48,160 nucleotides of DNA, taken from Clostridia bacterium. Lineage in GTDB: Bacteria > Bacillota > Limnochordia > DTU080 > RSA5. Numbering within the stretch: position 1 is the first letter of the stretch; each line of letters starts with the position of its first letter. Shown here one piece after another: positions 1 through 7,831 of the stretch. The DNA lies in contig PKEX01000031.1 of NCBI GenBank assembly GCA_002919235.1, positions 1-48,160 of the forward strand. The letters are read 5' to 3'. The translations under genes and the position numbers were made by a program. Under the pieces are notes generated by a model. The model was given only the letters and a program-made list of their open reading frames with translations, was not told the DNA's origin and made no database searches.

Positions 1-32
1 CGGGCGGCGCGCGCCGCGGCGGAGCGGGAGCG

Positions 33-1142
33 TCACACCTGGTTGGCGGTGGCGCGGGACGGCGCCCCGCCTTTTTTCTTGGCCAGGGAGAGAAGCCACA
101 CGGCCGCCGGCAGGAGGTAGCACACGATGAGATTGAGGACCATGCCGCCTCCGGTCACGAAGAACTCCCGCTCCGGGAAGGTGTCGAAGACCACCAGCGC
201 GAGCGTGAGGAGGATGATGCCCATGGGGATGGACAGCGGCCGGTAGTCGCTGAGGCCGAAGACGGTGGCCAGCGAGATCAAGGAGCAGAGCAGCAAGGCC
301 GAGATCCTGAGGTATCCCAGGACGGTCCACCCCGTGAGGACCAGCGGGTCAAACCGCTCGAGAAACCGGCCGAGGCTCGCCTCCCGGATGAGGGAGAGGT
401 ACTCGAAGTTGAAGCTGTCGGCCAAGGGGAAGCTGAGGACCGCCACGATGAGCACCATCGCCGCGGCGATGATGCTGTTGGCGATGAGCGGCGTGGCGAA
501 AAAGAAGCGGACTTCTTTAGGCCGCAGCGTAGTGTAGGGCAGAAGGAACGCCACGACGATGAGGAGATCCGCCAGCGACGCGTGGTACACCACGGAGGTC
601 GCGAGGTGCCGGGCGTCGACGGGGAAAATGGGCAGCACGTGGGCCGTCCGGACCTCGGGAAGGAGCAGCAGGGAGAGAAAGCCCACCGCCAGGATGCCGC
701 CCCCCGCCAGGAACACGGCGGTGCGGGAGATGGTTTCGATCCCCTGCCGCACCGCGACGATGACCACCACCACCATGGCGCCGGAGACCGCGACGGACGG
801 GGTGCGGGAGAGGACCGTGGTGACCAGCACTTCGTCCAGTTCCCACAGGCTGATGGCCGCTGCGATCAGGAAGTAAAGGGCCAGGAAAAGGTTGAGGACG
901 GCACCGGCCGCCTTGCCCGCCTTCTCTTCGATGACTTGCGCCAGGGTCTTGCCGGGCGACTGCCGCCAAAGGGAGACGATAGGCCACATGGCCAGGGTGA
1001 CGGGGATCGTGGAAAGGAGCATGGCGATCCAGGCGTCTTTGCCCGCGGGGGCGTCAAACTCGGGAAACGAAAAGAACATGGACGTCACCCGCACCGTGAT
1101 CATCCAGACGATGAAACTCGAAAAGGACATCCGTTCCACCAC
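33..1142 (-). CDS. Spore germination permease, GerB/GerKB family
   Basis: The 369-residue product is hydrophobic almost throughout, with about ten membrane segments and no signal peptide, the length and character of GerAB/GerKB proteins of the amino acid/polyamine transporter superfamily. In germinant receptors the B subunit sits in the spore inner membrane and takes part in germinant recognition. It is the last gene of a minus-strand A-C-small-B operon, which fixes the role better than any single motif. The chosen start is the first of two consecutive GTG codons; a GAGGTG Shine-Dalgarno lies 7 bases upstream. The window begins 32 bases beyond its stop, so nothing can be said about the next gene. 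The germinant specificity cannot be read from the sequence. Confidence 0.93.
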   Translation of the reverse strand: MVERMSFSSFIVWMITVRVTSMFFSFPEFDAPAGKDAWIAMLLSTIPVTLAMWPIVSLWRQSPGKTLAQVIEEKAGKAAGAVLNLFLALYFLIAAAISLWELDEVLVTTVLSRTPSVAVSGAMVVVVIVAVRQGIETISRTAVFLAGGGILAVGFLSLLLLPEVRTAHVLPIFPVDARHLATSVVYHASLADLLIVVAFLLPYTTLRPKEVRFFFATPLIANSIIAAAMVLIVAVLSFPLADSFNFEYLSLIREASLGRFLERFDPLVLTGWTVLGYLRISALLLCSLISLATVFGLSDYRPLSIPMGIILLTLALVVFDTFPEREFFVTGGGMVLNLIVCYLLPAAVWLLSLAKKKGGAPSRATANQV

Positions 1143-1178
1143 GGCGCTCCACCTCGATAGCCGGATCCCGGCCCCGCA

Positions 1179-1412
1179 TCACCATGACCGGGGCATGATG
1201 CGCTCGCCGATGGGGCCCAGCACCTGCTGGATCAGCCGGGCCGGATTGGGCACCGGCCAGTTCAACGCCACGGCCAGCGCGTAGCCCACCGCCACCACCA
1301 TCATCGCGGCGAAGGCGGCCAGTTCTTTGGGGCCGCCGCCGTAGCGGCGGATCCGGATGTATTCGAAATACCCTGCGAGACCTAGAACGAGAAAGAGCCC
1401 AAGGAGGATCAC
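1179..1412 (-). CDS. Small two-helix membrane protein inside the ger operon
   Basis: A 77-residue protein with two predicted membrane helices, the first at residues 1-15 and the second around 30-50, separated by a basic segment rich in Tyr and Arg. Its GTG start overlaps the gerC stop codon in a GTGA arrangement, and a GGGAGGGG Shine-Dalgarno lies 8 bases upstream, so translational coupling to gerC is likely. The gerB start follows 36 bases after its stop. Small membrane proteins are known to accompany some germinant receptor operons (the GerD/2Tm class of Bacillus megaterium is one precedent), but I cannot show homology. A longer reading from an upstream ATG at 1589 would run through gerC in another frame and is not credible. 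Confidence 0.72.
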   Translation of the reverse strand: MILLGLFLVLGLAGYFEYIRIRRYGGGPKELAAFAAMMVVAVGYALAVALNWPVPNPARLIQQVLGPIGERIMPRSW

Positions 1413-2677
1413 CGCGCCGGCCCCTCCCGGCCGCCGGCCTCCCGCAGCTCTCTGAGGGAGGTCGCCCTGCTGCGCGGGACGGTGAGCGACCGGGACGTAA
1501 GGCCTGTCCGCAGGATTCGCGCGTCGACCACCACTTCGACGGGAATCTCCGGGAAGAGCTCGTCCCACGACGCTTTCACTTGCTCCCACACCGCGGGCAT
1601 CGCCCGGCGCACCGCCGCGCCGAACCCTAAAATGTCGCTCTGCGCCTCGCGCTGCACTTTATCCAGGGTGTGCCGGACGCTCCGTTCAATCTCGGAGGCG
1701 AGCTTCTCCTCCAGCAGGCGGACTACTGCGACGTCGTCCGCGTCGACGCTGGCTTGGTTGTCCACCAGCGCGGTCTCGGCTTTCACCTCAAGGCGCATGG
1801 TGATCTCCCCGTCCTTAACCGCGGGCACGAGCCGCCGGCTCTGGCGGATGACGTTGAATCCCACCCACTTCCCGTCGCCCATGGGCACTTCGACGGTCTG
1901 GATGGCAAAGTCGCCCTGGGCCCAGTGCAGCCCCGGGGTCTCTTCTTCCGTCAGCAGCGCCACGAGGCGCGGCCCCTTGAAGACGGCGGCTCCCCGCATC
2001 GAAGGCTGCGTGGGCCCCTCGCGCGCCGAAGAGACCGGCTGCGGTGAGCCGATGGAGCCGGGCTCGGGCGCCCCCGTGGTGGTGACGTGGACCAGGCCCA
2101 CAAAGGGCTCGACTCCTTCGTTGAGGAGCAGCGTCAGGAATCTGCGGAGGGTGATGAAGGGGCCGATCCGCAGCCGTTCGATCTCCTGGATCCCCGAGGG
2201 GACGTTGAGCTCGATGGGAAGAGTGGTGGCCAAGACGTCCTTCGCCCGGCCGACGGCCACCGCCAGCACGGTGTTGAGGCGCGGCTGGGTGCTGCGGGTA
2301 AAGAAGTCCAGCACGTCCGCAACCCCTTCGCGGGCCAGGTCCTCGCCGATGAGAATCACGGCGTTCTGCGCCCAAAAGAGCTGGCGGGAGAGCATCTTTT
2401 GCAGGCGGGTTTGGGCTTCGGAGACCGTCCGGCCGGTGGCCGACTTGTTGGTGGCCGGCGGTCCCTGGCCCTCGCCGCCCGGCGCGCCGGGCGGCTTGAT
2501 CTGCGCCGGGACGGCGATGGAGACGGTGAGCTCGACCTCGCCTTCGGGGCTGCGGTCGAGGGCCACCCCGTGCACAATGGCCAGGTCGTTCACTTCGATC
2601 CGGTCCCAGCAGCCGGAAAGGAGTGATGCCGCCAAGAGCACCGCCAGCGCGGCGGCCGCGCGCACGATCCGGCGCAT
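1409..2677 (-). CDS. Spore germination lipoprotein, Ger(x)C family
   Basis: The 422-residue product begins with a short basic segment and hydrophobic stretch ending in a lipobox LLSGC (Cys23), followed directly by the WDR-x-E-hN segment typical of GerAC/GerKC proteins. The C subunit is a lipoprotein of the spore inner membrane and part of the germinant receptor. A proline/glycine-rich stretch at about residues 62-80 interrupts the first domain and may be a lineage-specific insertion. The gene starts three bases after the gerA stop and overlaps the next small gene by four bases, so the operon is tightly packed. Length agrees with the family (about 370-420 residues). The lgt gene needed to lipidate it lies in the same window at 41435. 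Confidence 0.93.
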   Translation of the reverse strand: MRRIVRAAAALAVLLAASLLSGCWDRIEVNDLAIVHGVALDRSPEGEVELTVSIAVPAQIKPPGAPGGEGQGPPATNKSATGRTVSEAQTRLQKMLSRQLFWAQNAVILIGEDLAREGVADVLDFFTRSTQPRLNTVLAVAVGRAKDVLATTLPIELNVPSGIQEIERLRIGPFITLRRFLTLLLNEGVEPFVGLVHVTTTGAPEPGSIGSPQPVSSAREGPTQPSMRGAAVFKGPRLVALLTEEETPGLHWAQGDFAIQTVEVPMGDGKWVGFNVIRQSRRLVPAVKDGEITMRLEVKAETALVDNQASVDADDVAVVRLLEEKLASEIERSVRHTLDKVQREAQSDILGFGAAVRRAMPAVWEQVKASWDELFPEIPVEVVVDARILRTGLTSRSLTVPRSRATSLRELREAGGREGPAR

Positions 2678-2680
2678 GCC

Positions 2681-4336
2681 TCACTCCGCCTCCTGTTCCC
2701 AGGGCTCCGGGCCCGCCTTGCTGTGCCTTTTCTGGCGCTCGGGGTTGAGGTAGCCCGACATGGCGGGCCGGTGCGAGCGCCACCAAGCCGGCGGCCGGAT
2801 GACGACATCCCTTAGGCTCGAGGGGACCAACGGAGAGACGGGGGCCGTGTACGGCATGCCGAAAGAGCGCAGCCCCGTCACGTGGATCAAGATGAGGAGC
2901 ACGCCGATGACGATCCCGTACAGGCCGAAGGTGGACGCCAGGATCATCACGGGAAAGCGGAGGAGCCGCACCGTGACGCCCAGGTTGAACCGGGGAAAGG
3001 CGAACGACGCGATCCCGGTGATGGCGACGATGATCACCATCGGCGCGCTGACCAGGCCCGCCTGCACTGCCGCCTGGCCGATCACCAGGGCGCCGACGAT
3101 GCTCACGGCCTGGCCGACGTTGCGGGGAAGCCGCACGCCCGCCTCGCGCAAGGCTTCAAACATCAGCTCCATCATGAGGGCTTCCACCACCGAGGGGAAC
3201 GGGATCCCCTCGCGCGTGGCGGCCACGGTGAGGAGCAGCTGAGTGGGGAGCATCTCCTGGTGGAACGTGGTGATGGCGACGTAGAGTGCAGGGCCCAGCA
3301 GCGCCAGCGCGGCCAGCACGTAGCGGAGGCCCCGCAGGAACGAGCCGATGAAGTAGCGTTCGTAGTAGTCTTCGCTGGCCTGCAGGAGGCTCCAGAGCGA
3401 GACCGGGACGATCAGGGCGAAGGGCGAGCCGTCCACCAGGATCGCAAGGCGTCCCTCCAGGAGGTGCGCGGCGACGATGTCGGGCCGCTCCGTGGGGATC
3501 ACCTGGGGAAACGGCGAGTACGGGTCGTCCTCGAGGAACTCTTCCAGCATCGCGCTGTCGATGATCCCGTCCACGTCGACCCGGGCCACGCGCCGCTTGG
3601 CCTCCTCAACCAGGATGGGCGGCGCCAGCCCCTCGATGTAGCAGATGACGATGTCGGTGCGGGTGAGCCTGCCGGCGCGCGCCAGCTCCAGCTTCAGCTG
3701 CGGGGTCCGCAGCCGCCGCCTGATGAGGGCGGTGTTGGAGCGCAGGTTCTCGACGAACCCCTCCCTGGGCCCCCGGATGATGGACTCGGTCTCCGGCTCG
3801 CCGACTCCTCGCTTCTCGTACGCCCGGGCGCTGACCAAAAGGCCCCGGGTCTCCCCGTCCACCAGAAGACAGGTGTCGCCGTGGAGCATGCCGTCCACCG
3901 CGTCTTTGATGGTGTGGATCTCCCGGACTTGGGAGTCCTGCAGGATGCGGAGCTTGATGTGCTCGACGAGGTCCGGCGGCCCGCTCTCCGCTTCGCCCCC
4001 TGAGGCCGGGACGCCGTCGAAGCGCATCAGGGCGGCGATGACGTGCCGTTCCAGGCTGTCTTTGTCTACCAAGCCTTCGATGTAGGTGACCAGCGCCTCG
4101 CGTCCTTGGGCCAGGCGGAGCGGGCGGAGCACCCAGTCGCTGGCCGCGGCGAAGAGGTGGCCCAGCGTGCGCTGGTTTTGGTGGAGCTGGTCGCTGATGG
4201 GCAGGTGTTCCAGCACCCCGACGGCGGCCATCAGCGCGTCGCGGCGGGCCGCCCTCCCCTTCAGCGATTCGGATTCGGCGATCATCCCCCGGTATTCGTC
4301 GAGGATCCGGGCGCGCTCCGTCCGACCGCCGCCCAC
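2681..4336 (-). CDS. Spore germination protein, GerA/GerKA family
   Basis: The roughly 551-residue protein has a soluble N-terminal half (to about residue 300) and a C-terminal half with about five membrane helices, the GerAA/GerKA architecture. Recognisable family segments include a TRTDIVICYIEG stretch near residue 220 and an FPQVIPTERPD stretch near 275. It is the first gene of the receptor operon. Start choice: an AGGAGGT sequence at about 4347-4353 lies 10 bases upstream of the GTG at 4336; an earlier in-frame GTG at 4348 would overlap that Shine-Dalgarno and is unlikely. The C-terminal cytoplasmic tail is short and charged. The A subunit acts in the inner spore membrane together with B and C. 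Confidence 0.93.
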   Translation of the reverse strand: MGGGRTERARILDEYRGMIAESESLKGRAARRDALMAAVGVLEHLPISDQLHQNQRTLGHLFAAASDWVLRPLRLAQGREALVTYIEGLVDKDSLERHVIAALMRFDGVPASGGEAESGPPDLVEHIKLRILQDSQVREIHTIKDAVDGMLHGDTCLLVDGETRGLLVSARAYEKRGVGEPETESIIRGPREGFVENLRSNTALIRRRLRTPQLKLELARAGRLTRTDIVICYIEGLAPPILVEEAKRRVARVDVDGIIDSAMLEEFLEDDPYSPFPQVIPTERPDIVAAHLLEGRLAILVDGSPFALIVPVSLWSLLQASEDYYERYFIGSFLRGLRYVLAALALLGPALYVAITTFHQEMLPTQLLLTVAATREGIPFPSVVEALMMELMFEALREAGVRLPRNVGQAVSIVGALVIGQAAVQAGLVSAPMVIIVAITGIASFAFPRFNLGVTVRLLRFPVMILASTFGLYGIVIGVLLILIHVTGLRSFGMPYTAPVSPLVPSSLRDVVIRPPAWWRSHRPAMSGYLNPERQKRHSKAGPEPWEQEAE

Positions 4337-4443
4337 GCGGCCATCCACCTCCTATAGGTCCCGCTCCGGGCATTCTCTGCCTCGCCGGTAAGTTTCCCAT
4401 GGGAATTGAGACAATATGTGAGCGGGAAGAGAGGGAGACGGCC

Positions 4444-4962
4444 ATGACTGAACACGATGCACAGCGGCAAGGCGCGAGCCAGCACCGGGGCGCAGGGGAC
4501 GAAGGATCAGGCCAGCCGGGCGGCCGGGAGCTGGCGCGGCTGCTTCACGACGTCGCCGACGCGCAAGTGAAGATGGCCGGGCTGATCGAGGCGTCCCGGC
4601 AGGAGCTGCGGGACCTGGTGACCCGGTGTGAACGGGCGGCGGAGCAGATCAGCCGCGCCGCGGAGAGCCTGGCGCTGGCAGCCGGGGTGGGCGGGGCGCA
4701 GGGCGGGCAGAGCGGGCAGGAGAACGGGCACGGGAGCGGGTCCCGCGCGCAAAGCCGCAGAGAGGGGAGGGCTCGCCGGCGGGTGCGGCCGCGGCGCAGC
4801 CTTGGCCCGGAGGCTCCTTCCGGGAACGGGCCGAAGGCAGAGGCGGATTCCCGCGACGGCCACGCTTTCCACGACGGCGGGCAGCTCAGAGAAGAGCTGG
4901 AGCGCCTCGTCGCTGAGGCCGCGCAGCTCCTCCAGCGCGTGGAGCGCCTCAACCGGGCGTGA
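4444..4962 (+). CDS. Hypothetical coiled-coil protein
   Basis: I do not recognise this 172-residue product. Residues 30-80 and 140-172 look helical with heptad-like spacing of Leu, Ala and Val. The middle (about 82-130) is a low-complexity linker rich in Gly, Gln, Arg and Ser that is probably disordered. There is no signal peptide or membrane segment. The ATG at 4444 has a GGGAG motif 6 bases upstream; an upstream in-frame start at 4399 lacks one. It is divergent from the germinant operon and its last 14 bases overlap the 3' end of the convergent neuB-like gene. Codon use looks normal for the window, so I take it as real, though such high-GC low-complexity reading frames can be spurious. Confidence 0.55.
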   Translation: MTEHDAQRQGASQHRGAGDEGSGQPGGRELARLLHDVADAQVKMAGLIEASRQELRDLVTRCERAAEQISRAAESLALAAGVGGAQGGQSGQENGHGSGSRAQSRREGRARRRVRPRRSLGPEAPSGNGPKAEADSRDGHAFHDGGQLREELERLVAEAAQLLQRVERLNRA

Positions 4963-5824
4963 GCCGGATCTGCTTGAGCTTTTGCCGCTGGGCCACCTCG
5001 ACGGGGAGCAGCTCGGACCGCCGGGGCGTAAGGGCGCGGGCCACGTCGCGCACGTCCTGGACCAGCTGCCGCAGGGCGTGGGGCTCCAGCGAGGCCGCGT
5101 GGTCCGTCCCTTTCCACGTGCGGTCCAGCGTGAAGTGACGCTCGATCCACTCGGCGCCCAGGGTCATGGCGGCGATGTCGGCGGCGATGCCCAGGTGATG
5201 GCCGGAAAAGCCGATCCCCTTGCAGGCGGACCGGTATTCGCGCACGAGCCGTTCGACTTCCAGGAGCGAGAGCTCGTCGAAGGGAACCGGGTACCCGGAG
5301 ACGCAGGCGTAGAGCACCGTATCTTTCAGCCTTCCCCGCGCCTCGAGGAACCGGACGAGCCGCTCCTCTTCTTCCCGGGTGGTCATGCCCAGCGACACGT
5401 GGATCTCGCCCCCGTATTCGCCGCACAGGTAGGCCAGGAGCTCCATGTGGGTGTTGCACGCGGACGGCACCTTGATCATCTGAGGGTTGAGGCTGGCGAT
5501 CTCCCGCGCGCTGGTGAGGTCCCAGACGCTGGAGCTGTAGACGACGCCGCACGCTTCGCAGAGGTCCTTGAGGCGGCGGTGCTCCTCCAGGTCAAACTCC
5601 AGCGCCTCCCGGTGCTCGCCGTAGGTCTTGCCGTAGGCGTTGTGCGGCACGGGGTGGGGTGCGGCGTACTGCTCGGGCGTGAGGCACTCTTTCGGGTTGC
5701 GCTTTTGAAACTTTACCACGTCCACGCCGCAGACGTGCGCGGCGATGAACACCATCCGGCGGGCCGTCTCCGGCTCGCCCCGGTGGTTGCAGCCAACCTC
5801 AGCGATGATGCGCGGCCGCTTCAA
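4949..5824 (-). CDS. NeuB-family nonulosonate/sialate synthase, SAF domain absent
   Basis: The 291-residue protein matches the TIM-barrel NeuB domain that condenses phosphoenolpyruvate with a hexosamine-type sugar to give sialic, legionaminic or pseudaminic acids. Visible family segments are IIAEVGCNHRG near the N terminus, VKFQKRNP near 40, IKVPSACNTH near 120, GFSGHHLG near 200 and EWIERHFTLDR near 227. Usual NeuB/SpsE proteins are about 340-370 residues and carry a C-terminal SAF (antifreeze-like) domain; this one ends after the barrel. Start is TTG with AGGAGG 7 bases upstream, and its first 26 bases overlap the 3' end of the neuA-like gene, which implies coupled expression. The exact sugar product cannot be told from sequence alone. 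Confidence 0.85.
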   Translation of the reverse strand: MKRPRIIAEVGCNHRGEPETARRMVFIAAHVCGVDVVKFQKRNPKECLTPEQYAAPHPVPHNAYGKTYGEHREALEFDLEEHRRLKDLCEACGVVYSSSVWDLTSAREIASLNPQMIKVPSACNTHMELLAYLCGEYGGEIHVSLGMTTREEEERLVRFLEARGRLKDTVLYACVSGYPVPFDELSLLEVERLVREYRSACKGIGFSGHHLGIAADIAAMTLGAEWIERHFTLDRTWKGTDHAASLEPHALRQLVQDVRDVARALTPRRSELLPVEVAQRQKLKQIRLTPG

Positions 5825-6974
5825 CGCTCTCCCTCCTGGACGTGAAGATGAGATCGGCCAGCTCCCGGATGCACCCGCCCCCGCCGGGCGCTTCGAGGAC
5901 GATGCGCGCGGCGGCCTTGGCCTTCTCGTGGGCGTCCGCCGGGGCCACGCCGCACCCGGAAAGCAGCATGCAGGGGACGTCCGGCACGTCGTTCCCCACG
6001 TACACCACTGATTCCGGGGAGATCCCGCGGCTCGCGAGCCACGCCCCCAAGGCCGGCAGCTTCTCTTGAGCCACGAGACACTCGACGCCGAGCTTTTGGC
6101 ACCGGTGCCGCACCGCCGGATTGGACTCCTTGGTCAGCACCAGAAGTTCGATCCCGGCGGCGCGCAGCGCCCCGATGGCCCAGCCGTCCCCCCGGTGGCA
6201 GGCTACGGATTCGACGCCGTGCTCGTCCACGCGCACGCGGTTGTCGGTGAGGACGCCGTCGAAGTCCATCACCACGGCGGCGACGGTCTCCGGGAGCTGC
6301 GCCGCTTTCGCCCTCTGAAGCCGCCGGCGCAGCAGCGTCTGGGCGATGAGGAAGTCGGTCTCGTCGTCAATCTCGATGCCCCGTTCAGGCGGGATGACGT
6401 GCAGGGCGGTGGAGCCGTGAAACCGCCGCTTGAAGCGCTGGAGCCCCTCGATCTTCATGGCGTAGACCGCGCCCACCTCCACGTACCGGGGCTCCAGCTC
6501 CTGCCGGGGAAGGCGATGCTCCTTGTCGTGGCCCACCGGGCGCGCGTCCCGCAGCGGGCCTTTCCAGATGAAGCGGTGCCACGGCGTGGCGGTGACGGCG
6601 GTATCCGCCGTGTCCAAGAGCGCCAGCGTCCCGTCGATGTCCTCGGGCAGCGTCAGCGGGGAGGTGCACTGGAGAAAGGCCAGCGGGCCGCGGGTGAGCT
6701 CCAGCTGTTCCAAGGCGTGAAGGAGCGCCTCTTCGGAAGGCGAGCGATCGCCGCTGATCTCCGGCGGCCGCATGACCACCCGCGCGCCGAACCTCCGGCT
6801 CACTTCGGCGATTTCCGGATCGTCGGTGGAGACCACCACCTGGTCGACGGAGGCTGCAGCGGCGGCGCTTTCGATGGTCCATGCGATCAGGGGCTTGCCG
6901 CACAAGGGCAGCACGTTCTTGCGCGGCAGCCCTTTTGAACCGCCGCGGGCGGGGATGATGGCGATCGCCTTCAA
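5799..6974 (-). CDS. CMP-nonulosonate cytidylyltransferase fused to KdsC-like HAD phosphatase
   Basis: Two domains in 391 residues. Residues 1-225 form a NeuA-type CTP:acylneuraminate cytidylyltransferase with the signature IPARGGSKGLPRKN at 7-20 and a conserved QCTSPL segment near 98. Residues about 230-385 form a KdsC-type HAD phosphatase with the nucleophile motif DFDGVLTD (Asp237, Asp239), a TKE motif II and a GNDVPD motif near 335. Together these would dephosphorylate a sugar-9-phosphate and activate the free sugar with CMP. The TTG at 6974 has GAGGAGGT 9 bases upstream; upstream in-frame codons to 7139 look non-coding. It precedes and overlaps the neuB-like gene. The same fusion order occurs in vertebrate CMAS, where the phosphatase domain has lost its first Asp. 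Confidence 0.88.
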   Translation of the reverse strand: MKAIAIIPARGGSKGLPRKNVLPLCGKPLIAWTIESAAAAASVDQVVVSTDDPEIAEVSRRFGARVVMRPPEISGDRSPSEEALLHALEQLELTRGPLAFLQCTSPLTLPEDIDGTLALLDTADTAVTATPWHRFIWKGPLRDARPVGHDKEHRLPRQELEPRYVEVGAVYAMKIEGLQRFKRRFHGSTALHVIPPERGIEIDDETDFLIAQTLLRRRLQRAKAAQLPETVAAVVMDFDGVLTDNRVRVDEHGVESVACHRGDGWAIGALRAAGIELLVLTKESNPAVRHRCQKLGVECLVAQEKLPALGAWLASRGISPESVVYVGNDVPDVPCMLLSGCGVAPADAHEKAKAAARIVLEAPGGGGCIRELADLIFTSRRESVEAAAHHR

Positions 6975-7174
6975 CGCTCTGAGACCTCCTCGCGCCTCGT
7001 CACGCCGGGATGACGCGGACTTCGGCCCCCGCGCACCGGGCACGTTCTGGAGGATATAGTAGTCGGGCGGGGGCGAAGGGGAACGGGAGCGCGCGGCGAT
7101 TTTCCCCTTGGATGGGACGGGAAGGGGAGGGTGCGCCATATGGTGATCCAGCGGCTGAACGAGGGGGATGACCG

Positions 7175-7795
7175 TTGGCGAGCAAGGTGGCCATTGTCGG
7201 AGGGGCGTGGACCCGCCGCCTCGCCCCGTACGGCGACGACGCCTGGGAAATCTGGGCCTTTTCCAGCTTGAAGCTGCACACCCCGAGGATCACCCGCTGG
7301 TTTGAGATGCACGCCCTTCCCGACCTCAAAGGGCAGCTGGTGAAAGAGACTCGCCGGCGCCACTCCTATGCCTCGTATATGGCGTTCCTCCGCCGGCTGG
7401 AGGTGCCCGTCTACATGCAGGACGTGGTGCCGGAGGTGCCCGGCAGCGTCCGCTACCCTCTGGAGCAGGCGCTGGCCGCGTTCGGCCGGTGCTTTTCCAG
7501 CACGGCGTCGTACCTCATCGCCCTGGCGATCCTCGAGGGATTTCCCACCATCGGCGTCTGGGGCGTGCACCTCACCCACAAGAGCGTCTACGCCCGGCAG
7601 CGGCCGGGGGTCGAATACCTCCTGGGAGTCGCCCGCCAGCGGGGGATCGAGGTGGTCCTTCCCCGGCAGTCCCCCTTGAAGATCCCGAAGCGGCCCGTGC
7701 TGCCCCGGGTCGATGTCCTCTACGGCTATGACTGGCAGTCGCCCAAGGCCTGGTGGCGCCGGCGCCCCCGCCGGCGGCGGAGCACCAGGCGCTGA
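7175..7795 (+). CDS. Rossmann-like protein with GT42-like motif layout, paralog 1
   Basis: A 206-residue protein with a nucleotide-binding-like N terminus (KVAIVGGAWTRRLAPY), a WEIWAFSS strand, an RWFEMH segment near residue 48, an SSTASYLIALAILEG helix near 110 followed by GVWGVHL, and an IEVVLPRQSPLKI strand near 160. The order of these elements resembles GT42 sialyltransferases (Campylobacter CstI/CstII), and similar proteins occur in phage genomes; both are recollections, not searches. The aligned position of the CstII catalytic His seems not to be His here. It is the first of two tandem paralogs and diverges from neuA/neuB. Start is TTG with GAGGGGG 7 bases upstream. The C terminus is a basic, Arg-rich tail. 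Function is unproven. Confidence 0.75.
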   Translation: MASKVAIVGGAWTRRLAPYGDDAWEIWAFSSLKLHTPRITRWFEMHALPDLKGQLVKETRRRHSYASYMAFLRRLEVPVYMQDVVPEVPGSVRYPLEQALAAFGRCFSSTASYLIALAILEGFPTIGVWGVHLTHKSVYARQRPGVEYLLGVARQRGIEVVLPRQSPLKIPKRPVLPRVDVLYGYDWQSPKAWWRRRPRRRRSTRR

Positions 7796-7831
7796 CGGTC
7801 TTTCCCCCGCAGTGATCAACGGATCCGGAGC

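Noticed and set aside
1482-2753. Plus-strand frame of 423 codons
   Set aside because: Antisense to gerC, Ser/Thr/Arg-rich, no ribosome site and no family match.
7061-7150. CATATGGT as sporulation -10 box before paralog 1
   Set aside because: The -35 half could not be found, so I do not call a promoter.
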